A stretch of DNA of 64,000 bases from Strigops habroptila (Eukaryota; Chordata; Aves; Psittaciformes; Psittacidae): NCBI RefSeq assembly GCF_004027225.2, contig NC_044284.2, positions 43,138,420 through 43,202,419 of the forward strand. Reading direction: 5' to 3'. A model generated the notes under the pieces. That model worked only from the letters and a program-made list of their open reading frames with translations, was not told where the DNA came from and searched no databases. The position numbers and the translations under genes are program-made. This document shows positions 31,778 to 43,800 of the stretch, piece by piece. Position 1 is the first letter of the stretch. Every line of letters begins with the position of its first letter.

Positions 31778-33845
31778 TCACACCTGGGAGAGGCGGACAG
31801 GGTAGGTGACCATATTGAAGCTGTCCCAGGCAAAGAGCTGCCGCTCGGTGGGGTTGTAGTCCACCATGCTGAGGTACCGGAAGCGGTTCTCGAAGGGGAT
31901 GCTGAGGGCCCGGCTGGTGCCGGTGGTCGTGTTGTAGGCAAAATTGATGGTGGCGTTGGGTGCTGAGTAGCTGCTGATGGTGTAGAGGGTGCCACAGATG
32001 ATGAAGGAGTTGGCCACCCCCCGCTTCCGGATGTTGGTCTCCCAGGTCTGCCGAATCTCCAGCGTCTCGGGGTCCAGCTTGGAGAGAATGATGGCTCCCC
32101 GGGCCTTCTCGGTGCTGTAGATCACCCAGAGCCCCGTCTCATCCACAGCCAGATCGATGTCGGTGTAGCCTCCCCAGGCATAGGGGTACTGCCCGTGGTA
32201 GCCGGCACCGGGGATCTCCTTCTCGGCCGTGATGGCCTCTGTCTGCAGGTCGTAGCGGGCCACGGCGTGGGAGCGGCGGGGCTGGAAGAAGAGCCCGCCG
32301 CGGTAGATGACAGCGCCGTTGCTCTCCAGGGGCCGCGGCAGGATGTGCACCTTGGCGGGGTAGCCCCGGGCCAGCTGCTCGGCCGCCTCGTACTGGAAGA
32401 GCTGGCGCACCTCCGTGCCCACCGTGTCCACGCGCCAGGTGGTCTCCCGCGTGAAGGGGGGCACGGGCTCGGGGTCCTTCATCCAAACGCCGTACTTGCC
32501 GGCGATGGAGTCTGCCCGGCCGAAGACGACGGGCTCCCCAACCCACACCAGCTCGCCGCAGCCTGCTGAGGGACAGGAGTGAAGAGAAAGGGGTTATTGC
32601 TCGGCAGCGGCTGCGCCTGGCGAGCCCCTCGGGAGGGCCAGGCGGTGTTTGTTAGCAGCGAACCGTGGGGCCGGCCGGCTGTGCCGGTGGCAGTACCCGA
32701 GTCCTCCGTCCCCGGGCGGCCGAGAGCGGTCTCCTCTAGCATCCGGGATGCGGGAACCTCTGTCCTCTCCGACTGCAGCTCCTGGTAGGTGAGGGGCTGC
32801 GGCTCCCAGCGAGGGGCTGTGGTGGGGCAAGGTGCAGCGTGAGCAGGGGCTGAGCCAGCTCCCCTCACCACCGCGCCTGCCCTCCTCACCCTCGGCGGGC
32901 TCCACGATGGACTGTTGCCCCCCACAACGCCAACACCTCTGTCAGGAGCCCTGTGCCTGCTCCTGCTGCAGTGGGACACATCTGTGACTCGTTGATGGGG
33001 ATGCTGCTCTGCAGCCGCTGGTGCTGTTGCCCCCCAGGTCTGCGGTTTAATGTTCCTTCAGGGAAACTCCTAATCCCCCCAGATGAGCACAGTCCCCTGT
33101 ATTCCCCCTTCTGTTGCAAGGTGGATAGTGGGATAAGGGGGGCTCGGGCTGCCAGCTCTGATTTAAGGATGGGGAGGGGGTTTGGTGCAATGGGCTGCGA
33201 CCCCCCGGTCGGGCTGAGTCCTGCAGCAGGTGAGCACCCTGCCCCGAGAAGGGGCAGCAGTGGGTGTACTGTATGGGCGGCAGTGAAGAGGCTCTGCGGG
33301 GACTCGGTGCCAGGGCTGCTCACAGGCTCCCGGCCCTGACCCTTACCTTTGCCGGGGGCACGCGGGGCGTCGCGGCCGGGCCCCTCTCCGCCGGGGGGGC
33401 AGCGGGTGGCCCGCAGCCGGGCGATCTCCTGGGTGCTGCTCTCCAGCCGCCTCCCCAGCTCTGCGTTCTCCCGCTCCAGCCGCCTCTTCTCCTCCTCCAG
33501 CCGGGACTTGGCCCGCAGCAGTTCGCCATAGGCGTCCTCCAGGCCAGCGGCCGGGGCCGCTTGCTGGGGGTCCCGTGCCCCTCCCCCCTCAACCCCCCGT
33601 GGCCCGGAGCCCCCCGCGCCCCGCTCGCGGCTCTCCAGCCGGCTCAGGCGGGCGGCGAGGGAGGCCAGCTCTGCCCGCAGCTCCGGCCCGCCGCCGACAT
33701 TGGGGCAGGCGGCCTCGACGGGGCTGGCCACCGTGAAGGAGTAGGTGCAACGCCCGGTGCTGTCATCCGCACGCGTTAGAAAGGCTGTCTCGCCCTGGCA
33801 GCCCAGCGCGAGGCCCCCCAAGACCACCAGCCAAGCCCCCAGCAT
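31778..33845 (-). CDS. MYOC: MYOC, myocilin (467 aa, three exons)
   Basis: Myocilin is a secreted olfactomedin glycoprotein of the eye's trabecular meshwork and other tissues. The exons on the minus strand are 33845-33347, 32816-32697 and 32562-31778; phases fit and the CDS is 1,404 nt. Residues 1-18 ([18 protein letters not shown]) form a signal peptide. Residues about 103-145 form a leucine-rich coiled coil ([15 protein letters not shown]), and about 208-467 the olfactomedin beta-propeller. Cys208 and Cys396 match the family disulphide. Asp343, Asn391 and Asp441 match the human calcium ligands; two backbone ligands are Ser392 and Val440 instead of Ala and Ile. VPASR191|M192 aligns with the human calpain cleavage site. 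It starts at the equivalent of the second human methionine and ends SQV rather than SKM. The human Asn57 glycosylation site is not conserved. Same three-exon structure as human (504 aa). Confidence 0.97.
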
Positions 33846-33891
33846 GGCCCCGTGCTATCAGTGCCGTCAGTGCCTCCGTGCTGCCGCCCGC

Positions 33892-33898
33892 ATTTATA
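33892..33898 (-). promoter_or_regulatory. MYOC: MYOC TATA box
   Basis: The minus strand reads TATAAAT about 50 nt upstream of the MYOC ATG, in otherwise GC-rich DNA. That distance leaves room for a short 5' UTR. A TATA promoter fits a tissue-restricted gene and contrasts with the TATA-less CpG promoter of VAMP4 on the other side. Confidence 0.7.
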
Positions 33899-33899
33899 G

Positions 33900-34429
33900 G
33901 GCAGGAGGGCGGCGGGGAGAGGGTCAGGGCGGAGAGGGGACGGACGAGCTGGAACCTTCCAGATGCCTGTGGCGGCGGCGGCGGCTTTCGCCCAGCGGCA
34001 GCCGGCACCCCCCCGCCCGGGCTCCCCGAGGCCGCTGGCCGGCCTCCGGCAGCCTGCGGCCGCCGCCAACATCTTCGCTGCCGGGGCCGTGTGCCAGGGG
34101 CGATGCCGGGGTCCGGGGCGGCCGGACCCCCCCGCTGCTGGCAGGGAGGTGTGGCCGGGCCAGCCGCGGGGTCCCGGAGCAGCTCCCGTGGTACCGGGCT
34201 GGGGCCGCCCCGCGCCGCGGCCGCTCCCGCCGCCTCCAGGCCACGCCCCCGGCGAAGCTCCGCCCCCGGCGCTGCCCAGGTTCCACCTCCCGGGCCCGCC
34301 CTCGACCCCTGTGAATCGATTGCTCGGCGCTCGGCGCGATGGGCGGAGCGTCGAGGCGGTCGATGGGACAGCTGACTCGCCGCCGCCGCACCGGCCATTT
34401 CCCGCCGGCCCGGCCCGGAGCGGAGCCCG
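33900..34429 (+). promoter_or_regulatory. VAMP4: MYOC/VAMP4 head-to-head CpG promoter and VAMP4 non-coding exon 1
   Basis: A very GC- and CpG-rich interval separates the divergent MYOC and VAMP4 genes. A consensus donor GAGCCCG|GTGAGCG at 34,429/34,430 marks the end of a probable non-coding first exon of VAMP4. It joins an acceptor at 34,784 (CTCTCCGCAG). Just upstream lie GGGCGG and GGCCATTT motifs, compatible with Sp1 and YY1. The exact start site cannot be read from sequence. Confidence 0.65.
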
Positions 34430-34831
34430 GTGAGCGCGGCTGCCGTGGTGGGGTCCTGTGTCGTCGCGGGGGTTGGGTGCCTCTGTCTGGGCACCGGCTC
34501 TGCTCGCCGGCGGCCCCTGTGGCACCGGCGGGCTGGACCGGAATCGGCGGGGCCGGGTGGAAGTGTGGGTGTGGGGCACCGGCTACCCTTGCATCCCCCC
34601 TCCCCTGCGGCTCTTGCACCCTTGTTTCGTCCTTCCCCTTCTCCTCTCACCCCTCCGGGGACACCGGTGCGGGGCTCCCCGGGCACCGCCGCGTCCTGCT
34701 GGGCCTGGCGAGGGGCGGCCCGGGCCGCGCGGTTGGGACGCCGAGCAGCGGGGTGACCCGGCCGGTGTCTGCACCCTCTCCGCAGGCTTCTCCTCCCGGG
34801 CACGAAGCCGCCTCTCCCGCAGGCAGAGACC

Positions 34832-37800
34832 ATGCCCCCGAAATTCAAGCGGCACCTGAACGACGACGAGGTGACGGGCTCGGTGAAGAGCGAGCGGGTG
34901 AGTGGCGGCGCGGCCGGTCCCTCCGGTGCCGCGGGCCGTTGCGGTGCCGGAGCCGGCCCTTGCTTCAGAAGCGGTGCCCGGGGTAGGTGCCCACGGAGGG
35001 CAGGTGGTTGTTGGCGCACCTCGGGGGCCCCAGGGCCAGGTACTGCGCCGTGCCGTTAGCCGCTGGGCCGGCCGCGGCAAGGTGGGCTGCAGCTCCCTTT
35101 GCCGAAGGGGCTGGTGCTGCCGCGGCCTGCAGCCACCGGGCCCGGGTCGCTGTCGATAATGACATTTAGTTAGTGAGGGGACTGTCCGTGCAGCAAACCT
35201 GATCTGTGTGTTTTAAAACAAGCCTCACTGGGATATCCTCCTGTTTTGGGAACCTGATTCAGTTCCTTTAGGCTGTGAGATCCTGGTGTGCTCCCGTCTC
35301 CTGCCCCTGCGCACAGCTAGGCCTGGCCATCAGAGCTCTCCTCCCCATGCTGCTGGCTGAAGGGCTCTTGTGAAGTTACCCTGTGCTTTACAGGTCGTTG
35401 TTTTTTTTCCCTGTCACCAAGTTCCCCTGATGTTTCAGGCTTTGAATACAGTCAGAGTGGTGCAGTTGCCTGTTTTAGACAAAGTGGACTGAACATATGT
35501 TTGTCCTGGGGTCATACTATGCTAGAACTGAGTTTAGACTGTAGTCTAAAATGTTGCTGCAGTTCGTGACAGCCATCAGCAAGATGAGGATCCTGTGTTG
35601 TCAAGTGTGGTTTGCTCAGCCCTTGAGGGAGGCAATGGCTGAAATTATTTCGTGTTCTTGTTTCTTGCTTAAGTTGATTAAGCAAATGTTACAAGGATGG
35701 AAATGTAGGTGAGCTTCAAAATAAGAGCACTGCGCTTCAGGTGGAAGCCCCAATTTACGCACAGAGGGAGCAGCAGCTCTTGATACCATAAGGACAACCC
35801 AGTCTGTTCATAGATCCACACGTTTAGTGTGCCATTCCCACTCTTGATTTTTTTTTTTTTTTTTTTTTTTACCCTAAGTAGATGTTATAGGGAGCTTGTG
35901 GCTTGGTTGGAAAATTTGTGCTGCCCTGATATGAGAAATGAACTCTAGTACTGTTTGTCTGAAACTTTCAGGCTTAAGTGGGATTGTGGGGTTGCTCTTA
36001 AAAATCAGCCTTTGGACTGTCTGATGGAGTGCAGTGGAACAGCAAATCTGAGCCCAGGAGGAGCCCTTTGGTGCAAAGCAGAGGAGCTACCAGACCATTC
36101 TGCTTTCCAGCCCGGCTGTGGACTTTGCCTGAGTTGAGGGTTTGGAAGGGCCAACCCCTCTGGACATGCCTTACAGAGAACCCAGCGTGTTTCTTTGCAG
36201 TCATCCTTCTTACACCCGCTGCCATCAGATGGCTGGAGAAACCATGTCCTTCACACTGTGATGAGTGGATCCGACTTCCCATGTGGATGGAACACTTCAG
36301 GGTGGCTGATGGTCTTTGAGCAGCTGCCATTGACAGATTGCAGCACTGGGGATTGTCCCTTGAACAGAGGCGCCCTTCCTTCCACAGCAGGCCTGCGCAG
36401 AGACTCCACTTTCTGCCTGCTAACACTGGCTGCTTCTGCATCACAGGGAGTTGTACTGATCCCTGGAATTGGGATCTGAACCTGTGCAGGCAGCTGGCCA
36501 TTGATATAAATCCAGTTTGGCTCAGTGGCAGAGGTGCAAGTTGTCCCCAGTCAGAGCTGCAGAGCTGTGCTTTGCAGAGTTAGCAAACACTGCCACAGTG
36601 ATAATACCAGCACAGAGACATCCAGTTCAGTCCTTGGTCACAAGGGGAGAGAAATGGAGTGACTCCAAACAAGAGTACTGTCAGTCCCCTCCAGAGGAGG
36701 GCTTGCGTGTAACCTGCAGTCAGAGGATGCTGATTGTGTCTTAAGAGCTGATTGTGTCTCAAGAGATTGTGTCTTCTCTCCCCACAAGGGGAGAGAAATG
36801 GAGTGACTCCAAACAAGAGTACTGTCAGTCCCCTCCAGAGGAGGGCTTGCGTGTAACCTGCAGTCAGAGGATGCTGATTGTGTCTTAAGAGCTGGAAGTG
36901 TGCGTGGGAAATGGTGGTTACTTGTTGATGTGGTTTGGCTCTTTTCTGTGTTTGCAGAGAAACCTGCTGGAAGAAGATTCAGATGAAGAGGAAGACTTTT
37001 TCTTGTGAGTTTCTGAATGGCTGCTCTAGGGAATGCAATGTCTTAACTGCCTAAGCTCTGAGACTGCAGGTGTCGAATACCAAAAGCTGCTCCCTGCCTT
37101 GTAGGGGGGGCTTGGGAATCAAAACCTTCGATTCCTTTGAGATGAGGCTTGGCATCGAGCATGAATTAGATTTAATAGGTGTGACCTTTATAAAAGTGGG
37201 GTGTCCCACGTATCCTAAGACCTGGGAGGGACTGATGGGAGGTATGAGAACACTCCTCTGTCCACAAGGTGTTGATTCTCTCTTGCGTATCTTTTGAGTC
37301 TGGTTTAAAAACATGTTTTCATTGTACCTTCCATCCTGATTGCAATTTTCTGCCTGCAGGAGAGGGCCTTCTGGACCAAGATTTGGACCCAGGAATGACA
37401 AGATCAGGCAGTAAGTTGCTGTTCCTCAGTGCCACACAGATAATATTTTATTCTGGCACTGTGAGCTCCTGCGCTGTCTTAACTATGTATTTCTGTGTAG
37501 TTTGGAATATGAACATGGCTTGTGCTTGCTTTCTTCTAACTGACATTTCCTTCCCTACGTGCCCACAGCTAAGGGAAATCTGAAATTTGATCCAAGTTAT
37601 CAAGAAATCGTGCATTGACAGAGGCAAAGGGATAGGATTGTATTGCAGTAGTGTAGTGGAGTTTCTAAAGCTCTTGCTGTATTCTGGTGATGACCTGTTT
37701 CATGCTTTTATGAGGCTCACTCTCTAGAGCATTAACCCTGAATTCTAACCTTCGCTAACACCATTTTTTATTGCTTTATTGCTTTTTGTTTCATCCTGTA

Positions 37801-40800
37801 ATTTCCTTCTCAATGTTACAAGAAAGCAAGTGGTCGGCAACACACCAGGACCGTGTTTTTTGGTCAGCGGCTAGTTTTCTGGCCTCTTCTTCTCAAGATA
37901 AAAACTTGATATAGGTCACCTGAAGATGAGCAGTGACTCAGTGAGGTCAAAGCAGCTGGAAAACAGGAAACCATTATGGCTGGAGGAGGATTACTAGGGC
38001 AAGAAGGAAGGAGTGAACACTCTAGATCTTTCTCCCATCGAATCATTTCCTGGATGATGCTTGTTCTGGGTTCCAGTTTGTCCTGCCCTGTCTTATGAGG
38101 GATGCAGTGGTGGTATTTAATGGAAAAGAGGGGAGATATTCACAGACTCCTGATTTATGTTGCACTCTTTCCTTTGCTGACCTCCACAGAGCCAGAAGAG
38201 AGATGTATGCGGGGACTGATGACCAGGCATTACTCAGACTGGGTTGACTTGTGTGCAGCCTGAGTGTTGCTCTTCATTAGGGATTGTTTTTCATGCCAGG
38301 AAGAAGTCAGCACAAGCTCTGAGACGACTCATTGCCAGTGTCAGTGTTAGCGCTTGCTTGTGTGCCCGCTCACCGTGTTACCTTGAGGAGTGAAGGGCAC
38401 TTGAGGTGCACAAGAAGCACTGAGTTGGTCACTGTGCCCTGTGTTTTCAGAGGATCTCTGTTCCCTCCAGGGTGTGAGGATGCTGTTGGTAGAGGTGCAT
38501 TACTCTGGCCCTTAGAGTAAGCCAGTGTGGATAAAGCCTCCCTCTAGGTCAGGGCCAAGCTGATCAGGAGTGGATGAGAGGGATGAGGTTTGGTTTTGTG
38601 AGTGGAGTCCTGCCCCCTAAAAAGGTGGAGAGGGGGTGACATCTACACCTTTGTCTTCCAAAGGAGGGGCTTAGGTAGAGGAATGATGCAGTTCACTCTC
38701 GTTTCAACAGGGGAGGAAAAGGAAGGTGGATTTCAGTTACTGCTGAAACACTGTAAGGAAAAGACATTCGAAGGAGGAATTTGAGCATTTGGAGAGCTGA
38801 AACATAGCTGGATAAAGCTAGAGACTAGCTGTGTCTGGAGGACCAAGGTGTGAAGATAGGTGTAAAAGGAAACTGGATGCAGGATTGGGTAGAGGAAAAA
38901 CTGATGGGATTATGGGAGGAAAGGTGTGGAACATGTTGAACGTGAGGGGCAAGACTGGAAACTTTTTGTAGTTGTCCTTGGCAGCGAAGGGACTTGAGTC
39001 AAGGTGGTGAGTTGGGCAGCAGAGACCCTCAAGGCTGGCTCAGCTGCAGAAGGAGATGGTGGGGAACATTGCAAACCACATGGGGGAAAGAGGTGAGTTA
39101 GAGCCAGCAATAACAGCAGGAGGAAGCGTCACAGTCCCCTCTGTGCTGCTTTTTTGTCTTGATGTGTCTGGAAGTTCAAGCTCTGTCCCAACAGCTGCTC
39201 GGTTGGAGGAGACACTCCTCTGGTAATTAAGTGGCTGCGCGGGGTTCCTTAGGCTCCCTCTGAGACCTCCCTGTCCCTGGGGAGGGCTGGAGCTGAAAGG
39301 CAGCTTTTAATAGGCTCCTATCCTTTTCCCAAGAGTTATAAAGAACAGGTAAGGGAGAGCTGATTTCTCTTCTCTGCTTTTGCTTCCAGGCTATGTGAGA
39401 AGTACTGAATGTGTGTCATGAGAACTCTTAGTGCCTTTTTGGGGGAAGGTGAGATGTTCATCTTCCACCTGTTTTATTTAGAACAGGAGCCTCTTATCAC
39501 AGGTCCTATTTTCAAAAGTACTCCTAAAATCACCCCCTTTTCTGTGCTGCTTCACTTCCTTCACCACCAATGTTTCTGCTTTCAGGTGACGGTGCTGCTG
39601 GCCCTGCTTGTGCTGGCGATGAGGCTGAGCATGCTGCCATGGTTTCCCAGGAGCATGTGGTTCTGCCATTGTATTGCTGAGGGTGGCCAGTATCCCCAGC
39701 ACTGGGGCTCGGCCTCAATGGTTCTGTCTGGCTGCAAGTTGCATCCAGAGGAGGAGGAGGGTTTGGGGAATGGTTTGAAGGCAAGAGTTGACAGCAGCTT
39801 CACAGGGCCTGGCTGTCTATCACAGGTTGCTGGTTGTGCAGTGGACCCCAGCCATAGTCCAAGCTTTCATTCAAAGGTAATACTGAGACCATGTTGTCAA
39901 GCATTGTTGTTGGGTATAATCCTTTCAAGGACTGAAAGGCTTCAGGGAGGCATTGACTGCTGTCTTCCTCAGAGCTGGGATGAAACAGCAAAAAAAACCC
40001 CCAGTTAACTGTGGCATGGTTCAGTGCTGACAGCCCATTTTTGAGTACAGCAGGGCTTTCTGCTGGGCGGCCTCTCTGCAGAGAGACATGCCTCGGAGAA
40101 CACTGTGCTCTCCTGGCCTCCTGCCTTTGCACTGTCCATCCAGCTTGGCTCTCCATCCTGTTCCCTCTTGCCTGGGTTACTGCCACAACGAGGGGTGTTT
40201 GGGTTTAATTTGCACCAAAATACACAGCGCTATTAATATCACTGGGGTGGAAAATATAAGTGTGTCATGCTGGCTGTAAACAGCCAGCTTGGAGACAAGA
40301 AGCAGCTTTGAGCAGTGCATCCCATGGTGCGTGCATGGCCTGTTTATTGTGTCTGAAGAATGCACCACTGTTGTTAGCCCAACACTGTGACCATCCCAGG
40401 GAGTTTTTCAGTAGCTAACCTGGAGTAGCCAAAATGGAAAGGCTTATTCCTCCCACTCTGGTCCCCGCAAAGCACTAAGAAAAGAGGAGTCTAAACCAAG
40501 CTGAGTGCTGTTGGATCTCTTGTTGCTTTGACAGTGTACACTTGCTGTCCTTATTAAAAGCATCATATATGCAGTAATTAGTAAGAAAGAGGCTCATGGG
40601 AGACATATTTTATGCTTTTGTCTTGCTCGCTTTCTTGGCAGGTATTCTCCTTTATTTCTCTTGGAAATCTGGCAGGAGTGAAGCACATGAAATGCATGTG
40701 TCAAAAGCCAATAGCTCGCTAACAGGAAATACGCTTCGTATTAGAGGATTCATTCTCTCTTGCCAAGTAAAACAAGAAAATGTTTTCTTCTTGATGTGAC

Positions 40801-43800
40801 TTGAGTTTCCAACCTTAAGCATGCCAAACTCATGGGAATTTCTGAGTTTGTTCTGGAACTGCAGGGCTAATGAATAGGCCGGGCACCTTTCAGACCCTCC
40901 CGAGAAACATGTCTTGCAGCAGTGATGGATGGGAAAGAGCAGAAAGCAAGGGCTGGCTTAAGGTCTGGTTAAAGCACTGTGTGGAGAACAAAGTTTCATT
41001 CCCTGGCTTGGTCTCTTCCTTCCTGGCTATTTTCCAGGGTTCTCTTTACATCAGATTGATTTGAGCACCAGAAAGTATTGGGGTGCTCAAATGTGTCTGT
41101 GTTCCATGGGAGTTAAACATCTCAATATTTGCAAGAGTTAAAGCCTTGATTTCTCTATGCTTCCGTTCTCCATCTGTGAAATGCGTTGTTCTTTTGGGCA
41201 TGGCTAACAGCATGCCCAGGGTATGAGCAGGTAGCAAAGGCACACAGTTTTTTGTCAGCAGCTCAAGTGAAAACAGGTGGGATGCTGAGATGCAGCTTGG
41301 GCAGTAGGGTCTGTGCTCCATAGGTCTCTCCCAAATGCTTGATGCACCAGAGCAGCTTCAAGTTACATACCTGCCCACTTTGCCTCAAACACTTTGGGGT
41401 GGCCCAGGACTACAGAAGTATCTCTCCAGGTGCTGACCTGTACTGGAGGGGTACCAGGTGGTGCTGCACATTCCTAGATGCATTGTAACCTTGTGTGCTC
41501 CCACTTGTTCGTTGTACTAAGATAACTTGGTTACAAATCTGTTGTGGGAGGAAATCTCTTTATTTTGCAGCCAGTAAACTATTCTAGAAACATTTACATA
41601 CTGCAAATGTAGTCTTCTGCCTGTGAAACTGATGTTTAAAGCCTTCTAGTTTTTGCCAAGTTGGCTTATCTGGGATAGCAGATGTTTCCGCATTTCCTCC
41701 CTCACCCCAAGCTGTAGCAGCATTGCTGGCAGCTCTGAGCTGGGACTTGTCCATTGTGCTGAGGTAAGGGAAACCCCCTTCACAGGGCATGCCTCCTCCT
41801 CACGTCTTCACCTGCTGCTCCGGGGAAGGGTCACAGGTCTGTGCATGTCCTCTGTGGGGTGGACACTTTGCTCCACAGGGCACCACCACATGTTTCCCAG
41901 GCAGCATCTGCCTGCATCTTCAATGCCACTTTCTGCACTTTCTTAATGGTGGCAGCTCTGCCACTTGCCTTGTACCTTGTAAGAGGATCAGAACAGGGTG
42001 GTGGGCATGGGGCACATTCCTGCTGAGAGGCATTTGGGGATTATCTGTGCCTTTCCCCTCCGGATAAGAAACTCCTGGCAGGTGGCTGCCATCGATATGG
42101 AAGGCAGGAGCTGCCACCACACAGTGTAGGTGGATTCAGAGAGATGCTGCTCCCACAGGGAAGCAGCACAGCGATGCAACACAGGGAAGGCAGGTTCCTT
42201 TCTTGTGGTGTCCTAAATAAAGCAAATTTTCACATTCAGTGCTGGAATCCAGCATGTGCCATATGAGGGCTGTTAAATCGGAAATTGGCTTCAGAGGCAT
42301 TGCCTGGCTGTTCCAGCTCTGGAAGCTATAGTGGTGCTACAGAGCCCGACCTGAAATGCTAAGATGGAAGCCCCTTCATATTCAAAGATCTGGAGCTCTT
42401 TCTAGAGCTTTTGGGCAGGAAAAAAAAAAAAAAGAAGCCTTTTAATGACATTCCTTGCCTGTGTTTGGAATGATAAGTCAATGCGAGCAAGGCATGCGCT
42501 TTTCCTTTGTGACCACTACTGCTTGTGGCAGCTGCTCATGACATGCAGCTTGGTGCGAGCATCTGTGTGGCGAGAGGCATGTAGCGGTAGGGAGACAGGA
42601 GAAATAGGTCAGTGTGAACCTATGTCTCTAGTTAATTAATTAGTGGTATGGTGGCTGGGACGGTGCCCTGCTCCCGATTCTGCCGCATTGACTGGCCTTG
42701 GGCAAGTTGCTCTGGGTCTCTCTTGGCCCTGGTTTCCCAGGCCATGGTGGAGGATAATGCTGTCCTCGTCATACCAAGTGCTCTGAGCTTAGGTGCTGGA
42801 TGATGGCTCTCTATGTGGTGGAGTTGGGTCTGTTGCTGCTGTAAAACCCCTGATTTGGCAAATAACATTGAGCTTCTGCATCTGTGAGATGGCAGTGGGG
42901 AGGAGAGGGTTTTGTGCGGATCTGAAAAGGATGGTGTGACTAGATAATTTGGGGAGCACGACAGTGTAGATGGTAAGCAGGTGCTAAAGAAAAGGTGCTG
43001 GCAATCCTTTCTGTTGAGGACACCAGTGCCACACTGTTAATAGGAGGAGGTGTGTGTTTATGGTAATGTGGAATGCTGCTAAAGTGGCCTGTTTGCGCTG
43101 CATATTTAGCAAATGCTGGATGCATTCTGATATGTTTAAAGTGCTTAAATGTTTTTAATCGAGGCAACCTCACCTGTCAAACCCAAGACATATGCAGAGT
43201 GAGTGGCCTGGAGCTATTTCTGGTTTGTTGCCCTGCGTGTGTGTCGCATTGCCTCCAAGACATTGCTGTTGCCACTTACTTTCTGGGAACAGTATGTCTC
43301 CAACAATGTATTGTCTCCCTAGGGCCCCAAGAAATTTCTCCAGGAAAATCAAAGTGTATTAGCTCCAATATACAAACCAGAATGTAGCAGTATTTTTCCA
43401 CCAGGAGAATTTTTCTCTCTTACCAATATGGCTTTTTTTATGGAATGAATAAATGCATTTATAATAACCCTGCGGGTGTGATTTAGGCTACCGTTCACTG
43501 AAGCAGCTACCCACAGAGTTGCGTAACCTGTGAGAAGATGGATTATAATAACTTGGTTTAGTTCATATCAGCCATTTCTTTACTGTCCTCTTGATGGCTC
43601 TGGCAGAGCGGGGTTCATTTAGCAACTCAGTTCCCAGAAGTATGAGTGCACCTTGCTTTGATTTTTCCCTAGTTATTTAGCAAAGGTACAGTGCAAGGTT
43701 CTGTGAAATCTGGAAAGATAAGGTGTAGTTTTTATACCTTTTTTCCCTTTGTGAGCTCTTCTGCAGCAGAGGTGCCCACCAACAGCAACTCGTGCCTTTT

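Noticed and set aside
33763-35019. A 418-codon minus-strand frame through the MYOC/VAMP4 promoter, with several overlapping long frames on both strands
   Set aside because: It lies in a CpG island where stop codons are rare, crosses known exons in the wrong frame, and its Pro/Arg/Gly/Ala content is typical of a GC-rich chance frame.
39409-40008. A 199-codon plus-strand frame in VAMP4 intron 4
   Set aside because: No known relative, no splice or poly(A) context, and the product is a patchwork of unlike stretches; best explained as chance.
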